Origin: Sphingobacterium sp. HMA12
GTDB lineage: Bacteria > Bacteroidota > Bacteroidia > Sphingobacteriales > Sphingobacteriaceae
Length of the DNA: 64,000 nt
Assembly (NCBI RefSeq): GCF_002933815.1
Contig: NZ_BEYR01000001.1
Span: forward strand, 62,001 to 126,000
Direction: 5' to 3'
Shown here: one piece after another, positions 36,396 to 45,345 of the stretch
Layout: each line of letters opens with the position of its first letter
Numbering within the stretch: the stretch's first letter is position 1
Notes under the pieces: generated by a model
Seen by the model: only the letters and a program-made list of their open reading frames with translations
The model's database searches: none
Told to the model about the DNA's origin: nothing
Program-made: the position numbers and the translations under genes

Positions 36396-37499
36396 TTATT
36401 CCACTGTTCTGTTGAATCGCTCAAACGATTTCCAATATTTATCTTTATAGATCGAATAGTCTATCTGGAGCTGATTTTGATACTGTGTTATTAACTGATC
36501 TATCGTTTGGGATGATTTTCTAAATTCCGTGCAAGCGAGATAAACTTCCCTTAAATTGTCCGCAGTTTCCCGGCCAATATTGAGATAGCCAATATCATGT
36601 GGGAGACTAACCATGAGTTCATCCTCAAATTTATCCATTAAGTCGTATGTTTTCTGGTCAGGCATACCGTTTGTGGCAGTTCCGTCATAATTGATCCGCA
36701 ATGTTACGATCCAAGGATGTGAGGCCTTTCCGTCCCAGTTTAATAATGTGGTGTTTATTATGGCTAAAATAGGTAGGTCATTTTCCATCTGGCCTTCAAA
36801 AGCGGTGTAGGAATCATTTTCGGTTTCGTGTCGAATATCTGTGTATTTTTCAATAAATTCTTTCTCCCGCCACACCAAATAGTCTTTTAATTTGATTAGT
36901 GGAATAAGTTCTCCGGTTGCTTGCTGGCTTGAAATGACATTTAAATTGTCAATGGTGATGATAGAATTTAGCTCACCGATATAATTATCCAAGAAGATTT
37001 CAACCCCATGAGCGATGTGAGCTTTGTTTTCCTCCGTACAATCGGGGTGGACAATAACAATATCGACATCATCGGGACGATATTTATGTTCAATAGGATA
37101 AAAATACATCGCGTTAATATCAAAAGAGAACCCATACATGGTTATTTTGAATTTCTCCATATCTTCGATTGCTGGTTTTAAAGCTGTGAATTTCCAGTTT
37201 GGAAGGGTAGGCGCAGCATCTACCAAGGCTTCAACAAATGCGATATTTTTTACAACTCCGTCGGGGGTGATGACAAGTTCAGCTATATTATCGTTATACA
37301 TCCCTGTTAAAAAATAGAGCTCTTTTCGAAGTGGGTCAATTTTTGGAGAAAGTTTGCTGAAAAAATTCTGATCGATGTCATCACTATTTTTTACTGTTTG
37401 GAAAAAAGTCTGCTCGTTTTTTATGAACCAACTCCAGAAATCCTGTATGCTATCTTTTTTATTTTCTTTCTTGCCAAAAATATTGTCCAAAAATCCCAT
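36396..37499 (-). CDS. DUF695-like cytoplasmic protein
   Basis: A 367-residue soluble protein. The C-terminal region (LAIINTTLLNWDGKASHPWI, ELMVSLPHDIGYLNIGRETAD, KYWKSFERFN) resembles the DUF695 family; the N-terminal region (FWSWFIKNEQTFFQTVKN, LYFLTGMYNDNIAELVITPDG) is common in Bacteroidota relatives. No catalytic motif is visible and function is unknown. It is monocistronic on the minus strand. The family assignment is from memory and not certain. Confidence 0.7.
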   Translation of the reverse strand: MGFLDNIFGKKENKKDSIQDFWSWFIKNEQTFFQTVKNSDDIDQNFFSKLSPKIDPLRKELYFLTGMYNDNIAELVITPDGVVKNIAFVEALVDAAPTLPNWKFTALKPAIEDMEKFKITMYGFSFDINAMYFYPIEHKYRPDDVDIVIVHPDCTEENKAHIAHGVEIFLDNYIGELNSIITIDNLNVISSQQATGELIPLIKLKDYLVWREKEFIEKYTDIRHETENDSYTAFEGQMENDLPILAIINTTLLNWDGKASHPWIVTLRINYDGTATNGMPDQKTYDLMDKFEDELMVSLPHDIGYLNIGRETADNLREVYLACTEFRKSSQTIDQLITQYQNQLQIDYSIYKDKYWKSFERFNRTVE

Positions 37500-37683
37500 A
37501 ATTCCTATTTATTCGATTTGAATCCCTATGTCATATGCAAAAACTTGTTACACCTTTTCTTTTAAAATTAAGGATATAATTAGGTTTCAACAAGTGATTT
37601 GCTGTTTAAAAATTATCTGACAAACAATTGATCGAGCAGTTTGTTAAGGATATTGTTGGAAATCATAAATTAATATTGAGCAT

Positions 37684-38190
37684 ATGAAATTTTACAAATT
37701 AACATTTTGCCTTTTGGCAGTATCTGCAGCACTTTCTTTTTCTGCATGCAAATCGGGTTTATCGGATGATAAATTGGAAGAAAAGATAGAAAATGCACTT
37801 ACGGGGCGTAAAACTGTAGACGTTGAAGTCGAAAAAGGAAAAGTAATCCTAAGCGGAACTGTCGCGTCAGAAGAAGAAAAGCAGCAAATCGAAACAATTG
37901 CTAAGACAGCGGGAGATAAGGATGTTAAGTCCATTCAGAATAATATTATTGTGAGTGCACCTGTAGCGACAACTCCAGCGCCTATTGAAACATCGAATAA
38001 TGATGCTGTACTCGGTGCGGCTGTAAACACGTTTATGAAAGATTTCCCTTCTGTTCAAGCGAGTGTCAAAGATGGTGTTATTTCGGTAACAGGGACATTG
38101 GAGCAAACAAAGATTGTTACACTGAAGCAGGGTTTGGATAATCTAAATCCGAAGAAAGTGGATTTGAGTGGTATTGTTGTTAAAAAATAA
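37684..38190 (+). CDS. BON-domain lipoprotein
   Basis: A 168-residue exported protein. The signal ends in a lipobox (ALSFSAC, lipidated Cys about 21). A BON domain follows at about 25-90 (RKTVDVEVEKGKVILSGTVASEEEKQ, a classic BON strand-helix pattern), a Pro/Ala/Thr linker, and a second degenerate BON-like part (SVKDGVISVTGTLEQ). BON domains bind phospholipid or envelope structures. It is followed after 13 bp by a BON/SH3 protein, likely its operon partner. Confidence 0.85.
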   Translation: MKFYKLTFCLLAVSAALSFSACKSGLSDDKLEEKIENALTGRKTVDVEVEKGKVILSGTVASEEEKQQIETIAKTAGDKDVKSIQNNIIVSAPVATTPAPIETSNNDAVLGAAVNTFMKDFPSVQASVKDGVISVTGTLEQTKIVTLKQGLDNLNPKKVDLSGIVVKK

Positions 38191-38203
38191 AATAACGGAA
38201 ATT

Positions 38204-38623
38204 ATGTCATTACAAGAAAAATATAAAGTTTTATTGGATACTGCACAATCTTCAGGCGTTAACGATTTAAATTACGCTGAAATGGATGGTGTACTTCAGA
38301 TTAGGGGTACCGCACCTAGTGCAGACGTAAAAAATAAGCTATGGGAGATTTACGGAAATATAGATCCAAATTTTCAGGCCGGTGATGTCGTTTTGAATGT
38401 TGATGTAGCTACAGAAGTACCGGGAAGTCAAGTGAAAGTGGTTACGGAGAATAGTAACCTGAATATTCGAAAGGGGCCCGGGACAGATCAGCCTATTGTC
38501 GGAAAAGCGGCGAAAGGCGAAATTATCACATTGATCAGTAAAGCAAATGACCAATGGTGGCTGGTAAGAACCAAAGATAATGAAGAAGGATATTGCTATG
38601 CGCAGTACCTCGAATCCGTCTAA
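38204..38623 (+). CDS. BON-like + bacterial SH3 protein
   Basis: A 139-residue protein; ATG 38204 is chosen because an earlier start would overlap the BON lipoprotein. The N-terminal half looks like a shortened BON repeat (MDGVLQIRGTAPSADVKNKL) and the C-terminal half is an SH3b domain (NSNLNIRKGPGTDQPIVGKA, then GYCYAQYL). No signal peptide is visible, so its place in the cell is unclear. It is co-transcribed with the BON lipoprotein and ended by a terminator. Confidence 0.82.
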   Translation: MSLQEKYKVLLDTAQSSGVNDLNYAEMDGVLQIRGTAPSADVKNKLWEIYGNIDPNFQAGDVVLNVDVATEVPGSQVKVVTENSNLNIRKGPGTDQPIVGKAAKGEIITLISKANDQWWLVRTKDNEEGYCYAQYLESV

Positions 38624-38647
38624 TACCATCACTTATTAAGACAATTT

Positions 38648-38682
38648 GGGAGATTTATCGTAACGATATTTCTCCCTTTTTT
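38648..38682 (+). terminator. Intrinsic terminator of the BON/SH3 operon
   Basis: GGGAGA (38648-38653) pairs with TCTCCC (38671-38676), with an inner stem TATCG/CGATA separated by a small internal loop, and a run of six T follows. Confidence 0.75.
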
Positions 38683-38798
38683 ATGGTTATATGTTGATAT
38701 TTACCCTTTTTTGCGCCGTATTACTCCCTGATTTTTCTGCGTTTATCATTTTTGGTGTAATAATTGCATTACTCTATTTGCAACAAACTTATTACAAT

Positions 38799-39668
38799 AT
38801 GTTGAAATTGAATTTTTTCTTATACCCATTTATTGCCTTATTTGGGCAAATAGCCGTAGCACAAGAGTATGTTCGTTTGGATAAAGACATTTATCAATTG
38901 CATTTGTCGGAATCTCCAAAGGACACCATTAGCATCGTTGAAAAAGGACGGGCAACTAAATTGAAACAGGGAAAATACATTTTGCAGCAAAATCAATTTA
39001 TGGGCAGCTCCAATGCTTTTATCACGATCAACAAAGAAGGTTTAGTGGACGGAAATTTTAAGATTGAAAAAGAAGGAAAGCGCGCTATAGTTCAGGTAAG
39101 ACATGGTGTCATGCAACAAATGGAGGTTAAAGCAGATGCATTAATGGATTTTCAGTACACCATAACGGATACATCAAGTGTGCAGCGTGATTTCCGAAAC
39201 GGTAAAATCAGCCAGGAGAAGATCGTTGTATATCAGCCGAATTTGGGGAAGAAGAAGGTATTAAAGACTTTTTTTGATACCTATTACACGATTGAAAATG
39301 AATTTGATCATAGTAAATCTGACTATAGTCTGGATAATAAGTTGCTTTATAAGGCTAAATTGGATTGCGTTGGGCAGGTCATGGAATCTAAGTCTTTTAA
39401 CAAGGAGGGGCAGTTACTCAAACACACCTATAAAAAGGATAAGGTGGCTTACACCGATTTATATCAGCATAATAATCTTGTAGAACGCCTGTACCAATCC
39501 AATGGTTCAACTTTTAGAGAATACTTTAAGAATCAATTGCTGTTGAAGAAAATTGTTGAGAAAAAGAGAAATGGTCGTATCGAACGATCGGTGTATAACG
39601 CCGCAGGCAAATTACTTGAGAAAAGTGAAGGCAGCGATGTAAAAAAGACAGACGGAAGTAATGTATAA
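38799..39668 (+). CDS. Secreted hypothetical protein with MORN-like tail
   Basis: A 289-residue protein starting at ATG 38799; its first residues (MLKLNFFLYPFIALFGQ) form a signal peptide, so the ATG at 38691 is not used. The C-terminal third contains imperfect repeats such as SKSFNKEGQLLKHTYKKDK and FREYFKNQLLLKKIVEKK, reminiscent of the MORN_2/YwqK type in exported Bacteroidota proteins. No catalytic motif; function unknown. Confidence 0.7.
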   Translation: MLKLNFFLYPFIALFGQIAVAQEYVRLDKDIYQLHLSESPKDTISIVEKGRATKLKQGKYILQQNQFMGSSNAFITINKEGLVDGNFKIEKEGKRAIVQVRHGVMQQMEVKADALMDFQYTITDTSSVQRDFRNGKISQEKIVVYQPNLGKKKVLKTFFDTYYTIENEFDHSKSDYSLDNKLLYKAKLDCVGQVMESKSFNKEGQLLKHTYKKDKVAYTDLYQHNNLVERLYQSNGSTFREYFKNQLLLKKIVEKKRNGRIERSVYNAAGKLLEKSEGSDVKKTDGSNV

Positions 39669-39738
39669 TTGCGTTTTTGATCAACAAGAAGCAAAGTCCG
39701 GCCTCCGATAGAAGCCGGCTGCGTATTATAGCATCTTT

Positions 39739-39769
39739 TTTGAATTTTGAAATTATAGCATTACCTTTG
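39739..39769 (+). promoter_or_regulatory. Promoter of the tyrS leader
   Basis: TTTG (39739-39742), a 19-bp spacer and TACCTTTG (39762-39769) match both elements of the Bacteroidota consensus. Transcription should start near 39775, almost at the leader peptide start codon. Confidence 0.75.
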
Positions 39770-39777
39770 CCTAGGCA

Positions 39778-39864
39778 ATGAAGAAAATGAATAATATCTT
39801 ACGTCTTCCATTTTTCGTTAATTATTATCTCCCGATCGTAGTTCGGGAACATTATGCCTATTAA
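39778..39864 (+). CDS. tyrS leader peptide, 28 residues, Tyr-rich
   Basis: An ATG-initiated frame of 28 codons (begins MKKMNNILRLP), with Phe-Phe at 39811-39816, a tandem Tyr-Tyr at 39823-39828 and two more Tyr codons at 39853 and 39859 just before the TAA stop. Four Tyr in 28 codons is far above background. It lies immediately downstream of a strong promoter and inside the attenuator region, so its translation presumably senses charged tRNA-Tyr. No protein function is expected. Confidence 0.75.
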   Translation: MKKMNNILRLPFFVNYYLPIVVREHYAY

Positions 39865-39929
39865 AAATTAGAGAATTCAATTATTTATATAGCTAAGCCC
39901 GAACATCACGTTCGGGCTTTTTTGTTTTT
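39830..39929 (+). promoter_or_regulatory. Tyrosine attenuator: alternative hairpins and terminator before tyrS
   Basis: Four segments can pair two ways. Segment 1 TCCCGA (39830-39835) pairs with segment 2 TCGGGA (39843-39848). Segment 2, as GTTCGGG (39841-39847), can instead pair with segment 3 CCCGAAC (39898-39904). Segment 3, as AAGCCCGAAC (39895-39904), pairs over 10 bp with segment 4 GTTCGGGCTT (39910-39919), followed by a T-run: an intrinsic terminator ending 9 nt before tyrS. Segment 1 begins 2 nt after the tandem Tyr codons, so a stalled ribosome would cover it and free segment 2. Confidence 0.75.
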
Positions 39930-39937
39930 ATACCATT

Positions 39938-41140
<1,203 letters not shown>

Positions 41141-41271
41141 GAAGGTTTAAAGGGGTATACCTTTGATATATTTTGTAAAAATTGTGAGAATGTCAGGTTA
41201 GCCTTTCGGAAGCCATAAATATTTTCTACCTTCATACAAAGTCTCACACTTTATTTTGATACCGATTATAA

Positions 41272-43029
41272 ATGGAAACATACAATAATGTTGTTTTGGA
41301 GCAGTTGCCCAAACATTTAAAGCGCTATGTAGTCGCCCAGCAATACGAACGTTACACAGCTTTGGATCAAGCATTGTGGCGCTATGTCATGCGCCAGAAT
41401 TATTCCTTTTTAAAAGATGTCGCCTATTATCCGTATATACCGGGATTGAAGAAAGCTGGACTCTCCATTGCGTACATACCGGATCTGCAACAAATGAACG
41501 ATAGTTTGAAATTAATTGGTTGGGGGGCTGTAACAGTCGATGGATTTATTCCACCGGCAGCTTTTATGGAATTTCAGGCGCATCGAGTATTGGTCATCGC
41601 CGCAGATATCCGACAATTGGAGCATATCGAATATACACCAGCACCGGATATCATTCACGAATCTTCCGGACATGCGCCCATTATAGGGGAGCCGGACTAC
41701 GCGGTTTATCTACAGTATTTTGGTGAAATTGGGACAAAAGCATTGTCATCCCGTAAGGATTTCGAATTATATGAGGCCATTCGTCATCTGTCAATTTTAA
41801 AAGAGCATGCGGGTACAACCGAAGCCGAGTTGATGGAAGCTGAAAATCAGTTGAAGATTGTTCAGGATAATATGGGCGAACCTTCGGAAATGGCTTTACT
41901 AAGTAGATTGCACTGGTGGACTGTGGAGTATGGTCTGATCGGTAGTCTGGAAGATCCTAAGATTTATGGTGCGGGGCTACTGTCTTCCATTGGTGAAAGT
42001 GCCAGCTGTATGCAGAAGTCGGTACCTAAGCTCCCTTACGATTTAAATACTGTAGCATATACCTATGATATCACTAAGCCACAGCCACAGTTGTTTGTCA
42101 CACCCAATTTTGAACATTTAATGGATGTCCTGAATCAATTTGCAGATACCATGGCCTTCCGGATCGGCGGCAAACAAAGTTTGGAAAAAGCGATTGATTG
42201 TCAGGCTGTATGCACGGTTGTTTATAGTTCTGGGCTACAGGTGTCCGGTATTTTTAAGGCAGCGAATGCAGATCAATCTGTTTCCTATATACAAGCAGCA
42301 GGGCCCACTGCATTGGCGTGTTCAGGGAGGCAATTAGAAGGACACGGCGTAAGTTATCATCACGAAGGCTTTGGTTCTCCGGTCGGTCTACTCGCAGATA
42401 GCAATAAAGATCTGGCGGATTTCTCCGATGAAGAAATGATCGCTCATGGTATCAGTCAAGGAAAGCGATGTTCTTTACGGTTTTCTTCAGGGATTGAAGT
42501 TGAGGGCCTTGTTTTTAATATTGCGCGTCAGGCGGGTAAAGTTGTATTGATTTCATTTGAAGACTGTGAAGTCTACCGAAATGGCCGGAAGGAAATTTAT
42601 TTTAAACCTGAATGGGGAGTTTACGACATGGCTATTGGAGCTGAGATCGTTTCAGTCTTTGCGGGTGCAGCAGACAAAGATGCTTATGAGTCTATTGATG
42701 AAGAAATAGAAGGGCCATCGGCTGCATGGGATGGTCAGCCTGAAAGCTCAAAATTGATCGCTTTACATGCTACAATTGAACAGCTCCGCATAGGAAATTT
42801 TGAAGGGGAGAGTTGGAGCAACATCTTTGACCAGCTGCAATCTGAAAGCACAGATAGCTGGCTGGCTCTGGTAGAACTTTATGAGATCGCCTTGGCGAAT
42901 CATGCTTACGACTTCGCTGAAAATGTAGAACGTAAGCTCCAAGCTATTGTTACTGAACGTCCAAGCTTAAAAAAACTTATTGATGATGGTATCCGGGTAG
43001 CAAAGGAGGAGCCCTTAAATAACCATTGA
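41272..43029 (+). CDS. Phenylalanine 4-monooxygenase (aromatic amino acid hydroxylase)
   Basis: A 585-residue protein. The N-terminal half is the iron- and pterin-dependent hydroxylase: HESSGHAPIIGEPDYAVYLQ contains the two Fe-binding His (H-x4-H), and the third ligand Glu lies about 40 residues on. It converts Phe to Tyr. The second half (from about residue 300) has no recognised fold and makes this about twice the length of proteobacterial PhhA; the long form is known in Bacteroidota. It follows tyrS on the same strand and precedes the Tyr catabolic genes. A pterin cofactor source is not in the window. Confidence 0.9.
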   Translation: METYNNVVLEQLPKHLKRYVVAQQYERYTALDQALWRYVMRQNYSFLKDVAYYPYIPGLKKAGLSIAYIPDLQQMNDSLKLIGWGAVTVDGFIPPAAFMEFQAHRVLVIAADIRQLEHIEYTPAPDIIHESSGHAPIIGEPDYAVYLQYFGEIGTKALSSRKDFELYEAIRHLSILKEHAGTTEAELMEAENQLKIVQDNMGEPSEMALLSRLHWWTVEYGLIGSLEDPKIYGAGLLSSIGESASCMQKSVPKLPYDLNTVAYTYDITKPQPQLFVTPNFEHLMDVLNQFADTMAFRIGGKQSLEKAIDCQAVCTVVYSSGLQVSGIFKAANADQSVSYIQAAGPTALACSGRQLEGHGVSYHHEGFGSPVGLLADSNKDLADFSDEEMIAHGISQGKRCSLRFSSGIEVEGLVFNIARQAGKVVLISFEDCEVYRNGRKEIYFKPEWGVYDMAIGAEIVSVFAGAADKDAYESIDEEIEGPSAAWDGQPESSKLIALHATIEQLRIGNFEGESWSNIFDQLQSESTDSWLALVELYEIALANHAYDFAENVERKLQAIVTERPSLKKLIDDGIRVAKEEPLNNH

Positions 43030-43070
43030 GTGAAATGATTTATTCCAATTCCACTGACCTCTGCCAAAAA

Positions 43071-43107
43071 GAAGCATAGCCATCAATCTATGCTTCCCTG
43101 TTTTTTT
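43071..43107 (+). terminator. Intrinsic terminator of the hydroxylase gene
   Basis: GAAGCATAG (43071-43079) pairs with CTATGCTTC (43088-43096) over 9 bp, then CCTG and seven T. Confidence 0.8.
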
Positions 43108-43144
43108 AGCCTTGCTTTTGTGTATCGTGTGCCAAGAAGCATTT

Positions 43145-44044
43145 TTATAGGCTTAATAAGACTTGCCATGCTTTGTTCAATTGTTCTGAATCCAACAATT
43201 GTGCAGCATAAGTATGTATTTCTTGTGTCAATTGTGGTGAACCTTGTTGAAAATTCAGCCGGAGATAGTTTAAATATTTATCCTCTTGGGTGGCCTGCTC
43301 TAAAACTGGCAAGGATTCTACATTTGCTAGTAACCCGAGATGGTTTCCGGTGAGTACTTTGGAAAGGCGAATGTTTTCGGGTAGCTGATCGATACCAATA
43401 CCCAGACTGCGGAGTGGTTTAGGAACTATAAAGAGATTTTCGTTGGTTATACGGCAGTACCAGTCACCGCCGAGACGGGCGACCAGGTCGAGTTCCTCTT
43501 GTTTTATCGTATTGTTTTTGTGCAAGAGTTCTTTGTGCACATGCATATAGATAACTTCGGCAATAACAAGATTTCCTGCTCCAGGCTCGTCGCTGATGGC
43601 GATCACTTCTCTCACACGACATTCAAGTTGAACCGGAGATTCCGCTACCCGTGGTGGGCGAACGTGTAATGATGGGACCGGTGTAAACCCAGATTTGTCA
43701 AATTCATTTACCTCCTTGGCGTACTCTGTACTCGCCAGAGACTGTTGCTGTACCATCGCATAGTTTACGATGTTGATGACGACCTCATTAACTTCTTGGA
43801 TATTGTCCAGCGTATGCTTGGTACTTCCATCACGCATGCGACGTAAGGGAGAGAACACACATATTGGTGGCTGGTGTGACATCAGATTGAAGTAGCTAAA
43901 AGGGCTCAGGTTGACATTGCCTTCCCCATCGATCGTGCTCGCAAAACAGATTGGGCGAGGTGCAATGGCATATTTGATTAAATTATCAATGATGGCTTTA
44001 TCGGCCGAGGACTCAAAAGTGACTGTATCGAAAGAAGAATTCAT
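43145..44044 (-). CDS. Flavin reductase-family protein in tyrosine cluster
   Basis: A 299-residue protein; ATG 44044 is chosen (MNSSFDTV) because the longer form from 44077 overlaps the fahA stop. The N-terminal part (RPICFASTIDGEGNVNLSPFSYFNLMS) is the FMN-binding split-barrel of the flavin reductase (DIM6/NTAB) family. Its reaction is unknown. It sits 13 bp behind the fumarylacetoacetase gene on the same strand, exactly where a maleylacetoacetate isomerase would be expected, but it is not that fold. Confidence 0.82.
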   Translation of the reverse strand: MNSSFDTVTFESSADKAIIDNLIKYAIAPRPICFASTIDGEGNVNLSPFSYFNLMSHQPPICVFSPLRRMRDGSTKHTLDNIQEVNEVVINIVNYAMVQQQSLASTEYAKEVNEFDKSGFTPVPSLHVRPPRVAESPVQLECRVREVIAISDEPGAGNLVIAEVIYMHVHKELLHKNNTIKQEELDLVARLGGDWYCRITNENLFIVPKPLRSLGIGIDQLPENIRLSKVLTGNHLGLLANVESLPVLEQATQEDKYLNYLRLNFQQGSPQLTQEIHTYAAQLLDSEQLNKAWQVLLSL

Positions 44045-44057
44045 TGGTTGAATAGAT

Positions 44058-45032
44058 TTATTGGTGGTATAACACAACAGTGTTAGAAAGTGTTCCCAGA
44101 CCTGTTACTTCCAGTTCGATCTGATCGCCTTCCTGCAACCATCGATCCTGATGAAACGGATTCTCTATGCGTCCTGTGCCATTGAGTTCTAAAAAACATC
44201 CCGTTCCAACTGTTCCTGAACCGATCACATCCCCAGGAAAAAGACGTACACCATAGGAGACGCGTTCGATAATTTCGGCAAATGTCCAGTGCATTGTAGC
44301 GAAATTACCGGAAGAAACCTGTTGACCGTTCACGCGGCATGACATGTCTAAATTGTATCTGTCGCCAATATGATCCGCTGAAGATTTAATTTTATAAGGT
44401 TCCAATTCGTCTTTGGTGACTAACCAAGGACCAATTGCTGTAGCAAAATCCTTTCCTTTGGCCGGACCCAAGCTTAATTTCATCTCTTCCAGCTGGAGTT
44501 TTCGGGCACTGAAGTCATTCATGATCATATAACCAGCAATATACTCATCGGCCTCTGAGGCAGGGATATTTATCCCGGTTTTATTGATCACAATGGCTAC
44601 TTCAAGTTCAAAATCCAGTTGTTCAAGATGCAGCGGCATACATTGTATCGGACCGGGGCCTTGTATGGCTTGATGATTGGAGAAGTAAAAAACAGGAAAT
44701 TCATCGAATTCCGGAATCATATCCAGTCCGCGGTTTCTTCTTGACGTCGCTACGTGCTGCCGAAAAGCATAAGCATCACGCACCGATGTCGGATGCGGTA
44801 CTGGGGCAACAAGTTGATTATCTTGAAATAGCTGGTAAGGTCTGGACATCCGCCCCTCCAGCAATGCGTTGTGATAATACTTTAAATCGTTTACGGCTTC
44901 ATCGCCACGAACCAAAAAAGCAGTCATATCGGTTGGAAGGGAAGGAGCTATTTCCGAGCAGGTGTACACCCGGTCATTGATCATAATTCCTAATTCTTGT
45001 TGGCCGTTTTTCGTGCATGTAACAATTCTCAT
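44058..45032 (-). CDS. fahA: Fumarylacetoacetate hydrolase-family protein
   Basis: A 324-residue protein of the FAH fold. DFELEVAIVINKTG holds the acidic metal ligands (E-x-E), and YIAGYMIMNDFSARKLQ and GDVIGSGTVGTGCFLEL are conserved FAH blocks. In this setting (hmgA and hpd divergently adjacent) it should cleave fumarylacetoacetate to fumarate and acetoacetate, the last step of tyrosine breakdown. FAH folds also occur in other hydrolases and decarboxylases, but the context is strong. Confidence 0.88.
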   Translation of the reverse strand: MRIVTCTKNGQQELGIMINDRVYTCSEIAPSLPTDMTAFLVRGDEAVNDLKYYHNALLEGRMSRPYQLFQDNQLVAPVPHPTSVRDAYAFRQHVATSRRNRGLDMIPEFDEFPVFYFSNHQAIQGPGPIQCMPLHLEQLDFELEVAIVINKTGINIPASEADEYIAGYMIMNDFSARKLQLEEMKLSLGPAKGKDFATAIGPWLVTKDELEPYKIKSSADHIGDRYNLDMSCRVNGQQVSSGNFATMHWTFAEIIERVSYGVRLFPGDVIGSGTVGTGCFLELNGTGRIENPFHQDRWLQEGDQIELEVTGLGTLSNTVVLYHQ

Positions 45033-45073
45033 ATCGGAATATTCTATTGGTTATTCAATCTTTGAATGCGACA

Positions 45074-45081
45074 CAAATATA
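45074..45081 (-). promoter_or_regulatory. -7 box of the fahA promoter (TATATTTG leftwards)
   Basis: The plus strand CAAATATA reads TATATTTG on the minus strand, an exact TAnnTTTG match 42 bp above the fahA start. The -33 region is only T-rich. Confidence 0.5.
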
Positions 45082-45114
45082 TCGTATAAGTTTTGAAAAA
45101 AAATATTTCTTCCC

Positions 45115-45143
45115 TTGAAAACAGAAAAATATTCTTACCTTTA
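45115..45143 (+). promoter_or_regulatory. Candidate promoter of the hmgA-hpd operon
   Basis: TTG (45115-45117), an 18-bp spacer and TACCTTTA (45136-45143), one base off the TAnnTTTG consensus. It would give a leader of about 195 nt before hmgA. Confidence 0.4.
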
Positions 45144-45167
45144 TTATAACATTATAAACTAGTAAAA

Positions 45168-45263
45168 ATGATTAATCATGGAATACATCGCTTTGCGTCA
45201 TCCATGCCCTATATTGCTTTTAATAGAGCAATTATAGCTGATATCGTTTTTGCACAATACTAA
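45168..45263 (+). CDS. Possible 31-residue leader ORF of hmgA
   Basis: ATG 45168 to TAA 45261-45263, starting about 18 nt behind the predicted transcription start. It begins MINHGIHRFASS and ends in AQY. Two Tyr and no membrane segment. Chance occurrence is not excluded; the case rests on position in the leader and the hairpins around it. Confidence 0.3.
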   Translation: MINHGIHRFASSMPYIAFNRAIIADIVFAQY

Positions 45264-45300
45264 TCCCCTCGAGTTTTTTGCCAATCGATGCTATTGGCAA
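45213..45300 (+). promoter_or_regulatory. Two hairpins in the hmgA leader
   Basis: ATTGCT (45213-45218) pairs with AGCAAT (45227-45232) inside the leader ORF, and TTGCCAAT (45278-45285) pairs with ATTGGCAA (45293-45300) after it. Neither is followed by a U-run, so they are not intrinsic terminators; a translation-level or protein-binding role is possible. The 313-bp gap 45033-45345 holds nothing else seen. Confidence 0.3.
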
Positions 45301-45345
45301 GGTTGATATTCATTTATTTTTATAACCGTTTTAAATCGTAGAATT

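Noticed and set aside
39687..39716. CCGGC/GCCGG hairpin after the 38.8-kb hypothetical gene
   Set aside because: Only 5-6 bp of stem and no U-tract; too weak to call a terminator, and its role is not needed to explain the tyrS leader.
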